Positions 10,872-22,410 are shown, numbered from the stretch's first letter. The stretch is 64,000 bases of DNA from Aricia agestis (GCF_905147365.1 NC_056407.1:14409001-14473000); one strand, 5' to 3'. Made by a program: numbers and translations. Notes: generated by a model not told the origin, from the sequence alone.

Positions 10872-11231
10872 ATGTAATTTGCATAGTAGCATATGCTTTC
10901 AGTTCTTAAAACAACGCCTAAGCCCCCAAACTTGTATCTATAAGGAATCCGGAGTTCTCTTAGTATCTTCGGAACCATAGTATAACTTGGTGTAAAATCT
11001 TGCGTTTTGGTAGCATATGCTTAGGATGCTTCTCATAAAACCAAAATCACCATATGTTTCCATATAAATTTTGAGAAGTTCCCTCGATTACTCATGGATC
11101 CCATCATCAAATCACCACTTTTCTGAAAATGGGACCAAATTGGAGTAAAACCTAATATAACAAAACAAAAATTTTGAAAATCGGTTCACAAACGGCGGAG
11201 TAGTGGTCGAACATACAAAAAAAAATATATA

Positions 11232-11490
11232 CAGTGTGTAACAAAAATAAGTGATAATACTTAAGGGTGTGTACATGTTCCTTGTAGAGAGTTCACTGTG
11301 AAAGTAGCAGCGCTGAAAGACCAAAATTTTTTTTCACTTTTGTATGGGCAAGGGCCCGAGCGTCACGAGTTTTCCCATACAAAAGTGAAAAAAAATTTTG
11401 GTCTTTCAGCGCTGCTACTTTCACAGTGAACTCACTACAAGGAACACGTACACACCCTAAAGTATTATCACTTATTTTTGTTACACCCTG
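11232..11490. mobile_element. Palindromic MITE (CAGGGTGTAAC family), copy 1
   Basis: Nearly perfect 259-bp palindrome with a short asymmetric loop around caagggcccgagcg. The ends are CAGTGTGTAACAAAAATAAG and its complement, flanked by TATATA on both sides. Copies at 51778-52612 and 63832 onward. Confidence 0.88.
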
Positions 11491-11742
11491 TATATATATA
11501 CAGCCGAATATATGTATAACCTCCTCGTTTTTTGGAAGTCGGTTAAAAAGATGTCAACGCGCTAGCGGTGCGCACTGTTTCTATATTATTGTTTACGTTA
11601 TAATTTTGTAACTAAGCGGCTTTGTGCAATATTAATATGATTTAAAATCAAATCAAATCAAAATTCTTTCAAATTTTTTATTAAGCATACAATAAACAAT
11701 AGTATAAAAGCTAGGTAGCGGACATCACGTCGTCTAATCCCA

Positions 11743-13055
11743 TCTATACTAAGTTTGTTTGTTTGTTTGAACGCGCTAATCTCAGGAACTACTGGTCCGA
11801 TTTGAAAAATTCTTTCAGTGTTAGATAGCCCATTTATCGAGGAAGGCTATAGGCTATATTTTATTGCGCTAAAACTAATTAGTGTGAAGAAATAGAGGAA
11901 AGTGTGGAAAAAACGAGGGGAAATTGTTTGAAAGGGCTTATTTGAACGCGCTTATCTCAGGAACTACTGGTCCGATTTGAAAAATTCTTTCAGTTTTAAA
12001 TAGCCTATTTATCGAGAAAGGCTATAGGTTATATTTTATCGTGCTAAAACTAATAGGAGTGAAGAAATAGAGGAAAGTGTAGAAAAAACGGGAGAAATTA
12101 TTTGAAATGGCGTATTTGAACGCGCTAATTTCAGGAACTACTGGTCTGATTTGAAAAATTATTTCAGTGTTAGATAGCCCATTTATTGAAAAAGGATAAG
12201 ACTATATTTTATCACGCTAAGACTCATAGGAGCGAAAAAATAGAGGAAAATGTGAAAAAAAAACGGGGGAAATTATTAGAAAGGGCTTATCTCACGAACC
12301 ACTGGAGCAATTTTTCTGTTATTTGGCACATCAGAACAGGAAAATAAGTTTGGCACAGATAAGAAGTAGACCACGTGAAGGATCATAGGCTATTTTTTGT
12401 GGACTAATTTGTCTGTGAAATATCTAATTACGCAGGCGAAGCTGCGCAGAACGTTATATTATTTCGCGCGGTCACGACATCACGCGTAAACGGCTGAACC
12501 CATTTTCCTGAAATTTGGTATAAAGATACTTTGAGTCCCGAAAAAGAACATAGGATACATTTTGTCCCGGAAAAATACACTTTTATGATTTGTGCGTAAA
12601 CTGTTCAATCTATTTTGATGGATTTTGGTATGGATATACTTTGAGTCTCGGGAAAGAACAAGGAATACTAATTTTGTCCCGGAAAATGTACGGTTCCCGC
12701 ACAATAAACTTTTATGATTATCGCCTAAACTATTCAATCTATTTTGATGAAAGTGGTATGGCAATATTTTCAGTCTCGGGAAAGGACAAGGGATACTTTT
12801 TATCCCGGAAAATATACGGTTCCCGCACAATAAACTTTTATGATTCTCGCTTTAACTATTTTATCTATTTTGATGAAATTTTGAATGATTGGAGATACTA
12901 ATTTGAATCTGGGACAAGAAATGTTTTTTGTCACGAAAAAAATGTGCGGTTCCCACACAATATACTTTTCTGATTTGCGCGTAAACGACTCAATCGATGT
13001 ACGGGAACAATTATAAACTAAATTCCACGCGGGCGAAGTCGCGGGCAACAGCTAA
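11743..13055 (+). mobile_element. Helitron with internal tandem repeats
   Basis: Begins TCTATACTAAGTTTG and ends GCGGGCAACAGCTAA (CTRR). It carries about 175-bp tandem units starting at 11769, 11944 and 12118 plus a degenerate fourth, then a second set of about 120-bp units (12480-12960) with tttatgatt and cccgcacaataaac motifs. No transposase frame. Confidence 0.82.
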
Positions 13056-13354
13056 TGCTAAATAAAACTTGTGTTATGGCAATCAGACAACGGATGCACG
13101 CCGAACATTTGTATAAAAACAATCTATTTTTAATTTAAAATACACAGTAATTTTCGGCGAATCATAATTACATTAATTTGTGATATTAGCATTTATTTAA
13201 CTGGTTTAGCTTTGAAAAACAAGAATGTCAGCACTAAAAATGTACAGTTTAATTAGCATTAATTCATACAAATTAAATAATACAAATAATCACTCGACTG
13301 TAGCGGATACAATATGGTATTTAAAAATTATTTATCTAACAACGAATCTAATAA
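13056..13354. other. Short unassigned spacer
   Basis: AT-rich DNA between a Helitron and a SINE-like repeat. Nothing recognised. Confidence 0.4.
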
Positions 13355-13436
13355 AAATCGGCCAAGTGCGAGTTAAACTCGCGCACGAAGGGTTCCGTAC
13401 CTCAATTGAGCAAAAATAGGCTGAAAATTGTGTTTT

Positions 13437-14297
13437 TAGGGTTCCGTACCTCAAAAGGAAAAAACGGAACCCTTATAGGATCACTTTGTTGTCCGTCTGT
13501 CCGTCCGTCCGTCTGTCAAGACCCTTTTTCTCAGGAACGCGTGGAGGTATGAAGCTGAAATTTATATCAATTACTCAGGTCTACTGTCCCTTGAAGCTGT
13601 GAAAAAATCAAACTTCTAAGCCAACGCAATCAAAAGATACAGCCGTTTATGCCGCAAATTTTCGACACTTGCAAGGGAATCAAAACCTACAGGGTGCTTC
13701 CCGTGAACTCAGAATCTTGAAATTTGGTACGAAGCAACGTCTTATAGCATAGATAAAGGAAAAATTACGAAAACCATAAATTTTTAGTTACATCACATAA
13801 TATATTTTTTTTTAATAATTTTAAACTTACTACCCATTTCCTCATAAACGCGTAGAGGTATTAAATTGAAATTCATACCAAATACTCAGGTCTATAATAC
13901 CTTTAAGCTGTAACAAAATCAAACTTCTATGTCAACGCAATCAAAAGAAACAGCAATTTAAGCTGCATATTTTGAAACTCGCAAGTACTCGCAAGGGAAT
14001 CAAAACCTAAAGGGTACTTCCAGTCGACCTAGAATCTTGAAATTTGGCATGAAGCAACGTTTTATAGCACACATAAAGGAAAAATTCCGAAAACCTTAAA
14101 TTTTTAGTTACATTACAAAATATATATTTTTTAATAAATATAAACTTATTACTTTTTTCCTCATGAACGCGTAGAGCTATCAAGTTGAAATTCATATCAA
14201 ATACTTAGATCTAATTGCCTTTAACCCGTGAAAAAATAAAAATTTGTACGGAACCCTCGGTGCGCGAGTCCGACTCGCACTTGGCCGGTTTTTTTTT
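13437..14297. mobile_element. SINE-like repeat, variant copy with duplicated interior
   Basis: Runs from tagggttccgtacctcaaaa to ggcgagtc-type DNA ending cttggccggttttt. Two similar 330-bp halves (about 13540-13870 and 13870-14200) share tcaaacttct, gcaagggaatcaaaacct and tgaaatttgg. Confidence 0.7.
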
Positions 14298-14588
14298 GTA
14301 TGAGCCCCCTTAATTATTTAATTTATTTAAATTTGATTATTGATTATTAAAGTACAAAATATATACTTAACTGAGTATTTCGTGAATATTTCAAGTGCCT
14401 ATGTGTTGCATTTATTGATATCAACCAAAAAATAGCAAAAAAAATCAAGTGTGTTGTATGGGAGCCCCCCTTAAATATTAATTTTATTTTGTTTTTAGTG
14501 TTTGTTGTTATAGCGGCAACAAATATACATAATCTGTAAAAATTCAGAAATCTAGCTATTGCGGTTCTTGAGTTACAGCCTGGAGACA

Positions 14589-14878
14589 AGGGCGTCGCCA
14601 GCCGATGGCGCAGGGGGGGGGGCAAGTTGACTTTACCTACTACAATTTATACTTTTCTCATTCTCTATAAATGAGAAAAGTAGGTATGAATTGTAGGTAA
14701 AGTCGACAGCACATGAAGCTTTTCACTTGTACTACGAGCCTTACATCTATTACCAGATTTTAATATTATAGTGGTCGTTATTTGCATTATATTTGGCTAC
14801 TTTTTTAGAATCTCTAGGGGGGAGCAGCTGCCCCTCAACAAGGGCGTCGCCAAGGGAGGGCACCTTGGCGACGCCCTT
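14589..14878. mobile_element. MITE with AGGGCGTCGCC ends, copy 1
   Basis: The terminal repeats are AGGGCGTCGCCA and TGGCGACGCCCT. There is an internal 30-bp-class palindrome around gactttacctac/gtaggtaaagtc, and the tail matches the copy at 41449-41823. The right end has gained an extra hairpin. Confidence 0.7.
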
Positions 14879-15882
14879 GTTGTACGATTACCTTCCTCCT
14901 AATATTCCTCGTCCCACTAATCTTAAATCTATTTTATCGTTAGTATATTCTCCATTTATAGACATCTTATGCTCGTTCATTGCTCATAATCACATTAGGC
15001 TCTAATTGTAATATGAATTCATGTCCGTCTGTCAGTCACACAGACAGACAGACGGACAGACATTGAAGTCTTAGTAATCTCGGTTTCGTTTTTACCCTTT
15101 GGGTACGGAACCCAAAAACACTTAACTGACATTTCGGATGCTTTTTACCTACTGCTGGATTTCAGTGTGCTATAAATATATTATTATAATTTATAATTTT
15201 ACCTCGAAGAAGATATCAGAATGATCCTTATGTTGTTACCTTTCAGGATATTATGTCAGAGATAGCATAGTTCTGAACGGCCTGCAAGTTGTGGAATTAA
15301 GAAACATAATATCTATATATTAATACGTGAGACAAAAACTTTGTATCCCTTTTGACGAAAAATGGGGAAACTTGGGTGAATGATATTTTGCACAGTTATA
15401 GTTTATATGGTGAAGGAGTGCATCGAGCTAATATTATTTTGAAATTATGCTTTTATCATAAATTTTTTTAACAAATAAAACATTACACACACTACAACAC
15501 ACACACTAGGAAAAATGACAGATTTTCTATGCCTATGCACAGATTTCACTCCTTCACATACGATTTATACTCTTTTATTTATGGTTAAAGTCTGTTGACA
15601 ACGGTTGACAACAAGGTGACAAATTGAAAATGGATTATAGTTTTTTTTTATTAGACAATGCTTACACGGCCAGTCTGAGATCAGCTGAGTTCCAGAGACA
15701 AGAGTTGAAAAAAATATGATAGGCAATATTATTATTTTTACAACTTTAAAGGCCTCTTGGATATCTCTAGTAGCGCGGCGAGTGGCAGATTCAGGCAACA
15801 CGTGGGTGTCAGAGTGCGATTAGCTGGTTTACTAGTTAAAAATGAAAATACGTTGAAAACGAGTGCTCTGAATAAGGAAAAT

Positions 15883-16011
15883 ATGGGCGGTACGAGGTAC
15901 TGTTGTGTTGTAGGGTGCAAAAATTCCCAATCTCGGATTCGTGAATTAACGTTATATTCGTTTCTGAGACGAAATTGGGAAACGTATCGAAATCAACATG
16001 CCGATTATTAA
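15883..16011 (+). pseudogene. Truncated THAP domain of the transposase, copy 2
   Basis: Same 42-codon peptide as copy 1 with one substitution visible (ELTLYSF in place of ELTFYSF), ending at the same stop. Not a host gene: it lies just inside the transposon terminus. Confidence 0.75.
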
Positions 16012-16163
16012 TCATGCTTCAATCTAAATCTCGCATTAATATTTATAAAATATCAGGTGCAAGTAATTTTTAATATCATTGTTGTATGTATAATAATAAT
16101 ATATTGTAATTGAAAAAACCATATAAATAAAATTATAACTGTCGGTTCAATATTTATTACTAA

Positions 16164-16808
16164 CTAACTGTTGCCCGCGACTTCGTCCGCGTGGACTTCA
16201 GATTATAGCGCGCGATGTCAATAAAATTGGTGTCAAAAGCTTTTATAAAAAACCCTGGTACCCCTTAAATCAATACAGCTGTGCAGTGTGCACACAATAA
16301 GTATTTCATTTTTTTATATTAAACTTTATATTTTATGCCAAATTTTAAAATTTATTTAGCCCTCCAATTACACAACTTTACCCATAAACTATTTATCATT
16401 GATAGATTTAAGGTTACGTCACTGCACAGATAAAGTACTGAGTTGTTTAATACCGTAGAATAGATATAACAATCGAAAAAAATCGAAACTTAAATGTAAG
16501 ATCATACGAGTACCACGTCTTATAGGAAGACTTTTGAGCAAGCGTCAGCGCGATGTAGAAGACGCACGGCGCCATCTATTATGAATTGTTGGAACTAACT
16601 TAATTTGAAAAAAAATTACGCATTTTCAACCCCTTACAACCCTTTTTTCCAGTAAAAAAGTAGCCTATGTCCTTTCTCAGGCTTTAGACTATATGTATAC
16701 AAAATTTCATTACAATCGGTTCGGTACTTTTGGCGTTTGGCGTGAAAGCGAGACTGACAGACAGACAGACAGACAGAGATACTTTCGCATTTATAATATT
16801 AGTATAGA
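16164..16808 (-). mobile_element. Helitron, type 1
   Basis: Full-length form with both ends and a (CAGA)n tract at 16752-16780. Its terminus is CTAA rather than CTAG. Confidence 0.83.
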
Positions 16809-17038
16809 TTATGTGCACACTGCATAGCTGTTTTTGGGTATTTTGATTAATTAAGGGCCGCGCTACACCGGAATGGCAGCGGCGAGGCGAGCACTTTCAG
16901 CGCTGCCATTCCGGTGTAGTGCGGCCCTAAGAGGGGTACCACTTACCAGGGTTTTAAAAAGTTTTTAAATTTGACACAAATTTTGTTGACACCGCGCGCT
17001 ATAAAGTCCACGCGGACGAAGTCGCGGGCAATAGCTAG
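16809..17038 (+). mobile_element. 5'-truncated Helitron, type 1, back-to-back with the previous one
   Basis: Starts inside the element at tatgtgcacactgcat and ends CGCGGGCAATAGCTAG. It carries a palindromic MITE at 16855-16927. Confidence 0.78.
16855..16927. mobile_element. Palindromic MITE, TAA-flanked (PIF/Harbinger-like)
   Basis: The arms GGGCCGCGCTACACCGG and its complement pair over 27 bp with one mismatch. TAA lies on both sides. The interrupted Helitron sequence lacks it in related copies. Confidence 0.75.
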
Positions 17039-17246
17039 TTATGAATAAAAACAATAATATATAATAAAGTAAGTATGATTAGTTCTGTTACAATAATGAA
17101 GTAAAAAATAAAACGCCATCTGTTTTCATATATTAGAATTAAAATGTTGATTGCATTGATATATTTTCTGGATGGAATATAGGCCAACACGGTACACTCG
17201 AACTCCTTTATTTTAGAGCGCCTTCTGCTGTCAACTTGTCACATAT

Positions 17247-18394
17247 ATTAGAAATGCAGTAGGAGTTCTATAAGATAAGATAGATTGATTATTATTATAC
17301 CAAGTGATTATATTATTAAACATAATATTCTAACGTATTAAAAACTATAAACAAAAACATACTAACTAATAAGTATGATTAGTTCTATGTTACGATAAAG
17401 TAAAAAATAAAACGCCATCTGTTGAATCGTATTAGAACTAAAATGTTCATTGCATCGATATATTTCTGGATTTTTTATAATATTATACATAAATTAATAC
17501 ATTTAAGATTTCTGAAATATTATTTTAATACACATCCAAGACCCAGGAACATTGAAAACTTTTTGTTCCGCCTGCGGGACTCGAACCCAGGACCCCCGGG
17601 ATGAGCGCTGGCCACGCGCAATGCGAATTCATTTTCATCGAAATTTTCATGGAAATAAGATATTTTCCCACATCAAAATGTAGCCTATGTCCTTTCTCAG
17701 ACTCTAGAATAACTGTATACAAAATTTCATTGCAATCGGTTCAGTAGTTTTGGCGTGAAAGCGAGACAGACAGACAGACAGAGATACTTTCGCATTTATA
17801 ATATTAGTATGGATAGTATGGATTAGAAATGCAGTAGGAGTTCTACATAAGATAAGATAGATTGATTATTATTATACCAAGTGATAATATTATTAAACAT
17901 AATATTCTAACGTATTAAAAACTATAAACAAAAACATACTAACTAATAAGTATGATTAGTTCTATGTTACAATAAAGTAAAAAATAAAACGCCATCTGTT
18001 GAATCGTATTAGAACTAAAATGTTCATTCCATCGATATATTTCTGGATTTTTTATAATATTATACATAAAATATGTTTAAGATTTTTGAAATTTTATTTT
18101 AATACACATCCAAGACCCAGGAACATTGAAAACTTTTTGTTCCGCCTGCAGGACTCGAACCCAGGACCCCCGGGATGAGCGCTGGCCACGCGCAATGCGA
18201 ATTCATTTTCATCGAAATTTTCATGGAAATAAGATATTTTCCCACATCAAAATGTAGCCTATGTCCTTTCTCAGACTCTAGAATAACTGTATACAAAATT
18301 TCATTGCAATCGGTTCAGTAGTTTTGGCGTGAAAGCAAGACAGACAGACAGACAGACAGACAGAGATACTTTCGCATTTATAATATTAGTATGG
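17247..18394. repeat. About 575-bp direct tandem duplication
   Basis: 17247-17820 and 17822-18394 are almost identical, down to identical 65-codon open frames in both. The duplicated unit contains a tRNA-like SINE fragment and the 5' end of a type 1 Helitron with its (CAGA)n tract. A more diverged partial unit precedes it (17060-17130). Confidence 0.88.
17520..17640 (-). mobile_element. tRNA-derived SINE fragment (copy in first duplicate)
   Basis: On the minus strand a box A-like TGGCCAGCGCTCAT (about 17601-17615) precedes box B GGTTCGAGTCC (17577-17587), then gcaggcggaacaaa and a unique tail. Spacing and lack of a cloverleaf argue for a SINE head rather than a tRNA gene. The second copy is at about 18095-18215. 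Confidence 0.6.
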
Positions 18395-18430
18395 ATTCCT
18401 TCAATATTCACTTTCGCATTTATAATATTA

Positions 18431-18869
18431 TCATACTAATATACTAATTACTGATATTACTTATTTACCAATAATATTATAAGTGCGAAAGTGTGTCTGT
18501 CTGTTACCTCTTAACGCCTAAACAGCTAAACAGATTTTGCTGAAATTTGGCATGGATAACTCCATAATATATTCTTAAGAGTCCCGAAAAAGGACATAGA
18601 CAGTGGCGTAACTATAAGATCCGAGGCCCGTGGCAAATTGATGGGGCTCTATCAGTAAAAATCGTCACGTTTTTTATAATCAATATTATGTACTTGCTTA
18701 AAAATTTTTGCCCATTTGTGTCGGGGCCCGTGGCATTTTGCCAGCCCTATATTTATGCCACTGGACAAAGGATACTTTTTGTCTCGGGAAAATGTACGGT
18801 TCCCGAATCCCGCGCGGTTACTCCGTTGTGCAAGAGTTATGGCACAACGGAGTTGCGGGCGTCATCTAG
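18431..18869 (+). mobile_element. Helitron, type 2, nested in THAP copy 2
   Basis: Begins TCATACTAATATACTAATTA and ends GTTGCGGGCGTCATCTAG. It contains the hAT MITE at 18601-18763, as in THAP copies 1 and 3. Confidence 0.8.
18601..18763. mobile_element. hAT MITE (CAGTGGCGTAA), copy 2
   Basis: The ends are CAGTGGCGTAACTAT and TTTATGCCACTG, at the same position in the same Helitron as copies 1 and 3. The flanking 8-mers are gacataga and gacaaagg. Confidence 0.82.
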
Positions 18870-19069
18870 TAAATTTATTATATTACATATTAATCATAAA
18901 AATCAAAGAAAAATTTATTTGATAATGAAAAACATCTGCATTTTCCATTTATATTTTGCATGTATGGTTGAAAAGTTGCTGAAAATATATTTGTTTAGAT
19001 TATTCAATACATAGCTCCACTTTCACGTCGTACAGTCGATTACCTACTCTGGTCTGTGGTATTACTTTT

Positions 19070-20376
19070 TACCGACTTCCAAAAAGGAGGAGGTTATACG
19101 TTCGGCTGTATGTATCTTTTTTTTTTTTTTGTATGTTCAACGATAACTCAACCGTTTGTGATCCGATTTTCAAATTTTTTTTTGTGTTGTATAGGGTTTA
19201 ACTTGAATTTGGTACCATGTTCACAAAGTGGTGATCTGATGATGGGATCCTGGAAGAATCGAGGGGACTCCTTAAAATTTGTATGAAAACATATAGTGAT
19301 TTCATTTTTTTTGAAGCATTCAAGGTAAATGCTACCAAAAAGTAAGATTTCACACCAGGTTATATCCTGGATCCGAAGGTACCCAACAGAACTTTTGAAT
19401 CCTTATAGATACAGGTTCGGGGATTTCGGCGTTGTTTAATCAACTGAAAGCATAAGCCAATACATCAATTTATTTGATCATCATCATCAAAATTATAATT
19501 ATGCCATGGGTCATCACATTATGAGCCAATTATTGATGCTTTTCGTGATATTTTGCATCGAAGCAGATGTTTTTGATAATTATTTCGCTGTTTGTGGACC
19601 GATTTTCAAAATTCTTGTGTTGTTGTATAGGATATAATCTTGATTTTGTATAATAATTACGAAAGTGGTGAGCGGATGATGGGATCTATGAGCAATCGAG
19701 GGAAATCCTTGAAATTTATCAAAAGACTCATAGTGGTTAAAATGTTGTTTCTAGTAACTTAAACATATGTTACGAATAAGAGAAAGTTCATACGAAGGTG
19801 TCTCTTAGTCCAAAGGCACTGAAGAGAACTCCTGAACCTTTAAAGATAAAAGTTTTTAAATTGCAGCATCGCTTAGATAACTGCAAGCATTTACCACAAT
19901 TTCGCTTACAGTAACATAATGATTCGTAGTGGTTATTTACGCATAAAGCTTTATCTCGTAGATAACTAAAAAGAGTGAAATTATTATTTTTAACAAAAAA
20001 TTAAAACCGACTTCCAAGGTAAAAACAATAATAATATGAACTAAAAAGTATTAAATAACTCTTACTCTATAATAGTGCCTTTTTCAGAATTCGTCTAAAT
20101 CTCAACTATTTCTGTACATACAACAGTCTTCATTACTTTGAAGTCGGTACCAGTCCCAAAAGCTTCAGATATTCTGACATTGACTGAACTCACGATAAAA
20201 TTAGCTGGTACCGACTTCAAATAATGAAGACTGTAGTATGTACAGAAAAAGTTGAGATTTAGACGAATTATGAAAAAGGCACTATTATAGAGTAAGAGTT
20301 ATTTAATACTTTTTAGTTCATATTATTATTGTTTTTATCTTGGAAGTCGGTTTTAATTTTTTGTTAAAAATAATAA
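19070..20376 (+). mobile_element. Unclassified 1.3-kb repeat (CCGACTTCC family), copy 2
   Basis: Starts taccgacttccaaaaagg and ends tgttaaaaataataa. Its right third (19984-20376) is a long imperfect palindrome. The empty site tattacttttacacgg is preserved in THAP copies 1 and 3, so the borders are exact to within a few bases. No coding sequence. Confidence 0.82.
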
Positions 20377-20947
20377 TACACGGATGATTCGTTCTCCATC
20401 ATCATGGATTTCGAAGACTTCATGAACATGATTGCTTTAGAATTAGTTTGTGCTCTAAAATTTTAATTAGGTAAACAACCTGTTTTTAGTAATAAGTAAT
20501 AACTAAGAAGATGATCTTACAAATAAATAAATACAAAGTAAAAAATCATATTCAATGAATTTGAAAGAATATTTCATGATCGTGTATATTTTAGTAAATG
20601 TAGCTTTCGATAAGTACTGATTTTCCGCGGAAAAAGTCTGTGGACATATTATGAAGTCCACAATCAATAATAATTTGGCTTATTACTTTTTATTGTACTA
20701 AAAATATAAACAATTACCAAAAAAGTGCAGTGACTTGTATGAGAATCATATGAGAAAAGCGCCCGTGAGTTTCCGCCGTCAATCGACCCGCGGCGTTGCC
20801 GTAGCTTAGCAACGATATCCAAGAGGCCTATATGTAGTTAGTAGTCCTAATGTTGTTGAAAGTAAGGTCGAATTTCGACCATTGGGCGATCTCTAGTTAA
20901 AATAAATGCGCGTTGAAGATGTATATATATTATGTAGGTAGCTTTAA

Positions 20948-21967
20948 TCTATACTTATAAAATTACATGTCCTGACTAACTGACTGACTGACTGATTCAT
21001 CATCGCTGAGCAAAAACTGTAAAAGTTACAGCCACGAAATTTGGTGAGTAGGGTTGTTTTATTAAGTAGACATCCACTAAGGAAGGTATTTTGAAAATTT
21101 TACCCCGAAGGGGGTGAAATAAGGGTTAAAAGTTTTTATGAAAGTCCTTGAGTTAGAAACATGAAATTTTATGTTTGGGTTACTGATAAAAAATGATTGG
21201 ATACGTGTTTAAGCGTTTCTGAAAATTCTACCCCCAAGGGGGTGAAATAGGGGTTGAAAGTTTAAATGAAAGTCCGTAATTTCTTAAGTTAGAAACATGA
21301 AAGTTTATTTTTGGACTGCTGATTAAAAATGAATGGATAGATATTTAAGCGTTTTTAGAAATTCTACCCCCAAGGGGGTGAAATTGGAGTTGAAAGTTTG
21401 AATGAAAGTCCATCATTTCTTCAGTTAGAAACATGAAACTTTATTTTTGTGCTACTGATTAAAAATGAATGGATACGTATTTAAGTGTTTCTGGTAATTC
21501 TACCCCCAAGGGGGTGAAATTAGGGTAGAAAGTTTTGTTCACGCCCGATAGTTAGTTTGCTATTTTTATCTATCAGGCGTTTGATTATTTAAGATATTTT
21601 TACGTGTATAATTATTGTAGAATTGACGGTAGAAAATTATTTTGTTTTGTCATACTTTTAACTGCGACTTTCGCTTCAACACAAGTTAAATATTGTAATT
21701 ATTCAGATTATATCTTCTAAATTCATTTTTTCGAGTTTCTTTTGGAAATTCCACGTTCCCTACGAGACGAAACAAGTTTCAATAAAAGTCCGTCATTTCT
21801 TGAGTTAGAAACATGAAAGTTTATTGACGTTTGCGTTTGATGTTTGCTTAAATAGGGTCCGTTTTTACCCTTTGTATAAGGAACCACAAAAACAAAAAGA
21901 GAAAACTATCCATCTATGTTATTATACTAGGTATGTTAACGCGGATGAAGTCGCGGGCAACAGCTAG
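20948..21967 (+). mobile_element. Helitron with about 130-bp internal tandem units
   Basis: Begins TCTATACTTATAAAATTAC and ends GAAGTCGCGGGCAACAGCTAG. Four units are marked by taccccgaaggggg or tacccccaaggggg at 21101, 21229, 21365 and 21501. Confidence 0.8.
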
Positions 21968-22410
21968 TTATTCCCCTTAGTTAGTTATATATGTAGCTAC
22001 ATTTGATATTAAAAAGTAGAAACGACAAATTACAAAAATGTTGTTTTTTAGCTTCAATATACAGGTAACTATAAAATAAACAAATAATAAAAATATTTTC
22101 TACTTTAACCATGAATTTTAATAAATTACTGAATAGATAGGGACCTACGTAAACAAAAAGGATTACTGTTTTTAATTTTTCAATAAACTTAATGAGATAT
22201 TTAAAATATTCATCATATTCATACTCGCTACTTCCTTATTGTAGTTGTTTGAGTTGTTGTGGAGTATGTAATAAAATGCTGCTTCACCTGCCCGGATGAC
22301 TCATGCGACCTGCATTATTTTCAGAGAATATATCATACCAAAGCATAACGCACTATATCCATAAGTAGCTAAGATACCATCTTATGTTGTGTTTTATCTT
22401 TACTTTTCAA
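21968..22410. other. Upstream region of gene A, no recognised element
   Basis: AT-rich DNA without an identifiable repeat or gene. Confidence 0.4.

Larger units (their letters stand above)
6995..11544 (-). mobile_element. Unclassified 1.3-kb repeat (CCGACTTCC family), copy 1, interrupted three times
   Basis: The left end is attatttttaacaaaaaatt; the right end is ggaggttat-like DNA, then ggaagtcggtt. It is interrupted by a SINE-like repeat (7037-7555), by THAP transposon copy 1 (7858-10009) and by a palindromic MITE (11232-11490). Matching pieces at 10014-10070 and 10870-11230 resume the consensus seen at 49433-50745. Confidence 0.75.
13355..15116 (-). mobile_element. SINE-like GGTTCCGTACC repeat, outer copy broken by two insertions
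   Basis: The ends are aatcggccaagtgcgag (13355) and gggtacggaacccaaaaa (15116). It is interrupted by a variant of the same family in opposite orientation (13437-14297) and by the AGGGCGTCGCC element (14589-14878). Confidence 0.7.
15751..20828 (+). mobile_element. Non-autonomous THAP-type DNA transposon, copy 2 (heavily nested)
   Basis: Ends ggcctcttggatatc and gatatccaagaggcc. The flanks are taaa and tata. It contains the THAP fragment (15883-16011), Helitrons, a tandem duplication (17247-18394), the composite Helitron plus hAT MITE (18431-18869) shared with copies 1 and 3, and the 1.3-kb repeat (19070-20376). Confidence 0.8.
15312..20896 (+). mobile_element. Helitron, type 3, split by THAP transposon copy 2
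   Basis: Begins TCTATATATTAATACGTGAG and ends with the hairpin ggtcgaatttcgacc followed by attgggcgatctCTAG. The uninterrupted length in other copies is about 490 bp; here 5 kb of nested elements separate the halves at 15750 and 20829. Confidence 0.83.

Noticed and set aside
9740..16011. THAP-domain host genes
   Set aside because: Every THAP fragment lies just inside the same transposon terminus and is truncated at the same stop.
17577..17615. Possible tRNA gene (box A and box B)
   Set aside because: The boxes are present, but I could not build a cloverleaf, and the unit is duplicated with a SINE-type tail.
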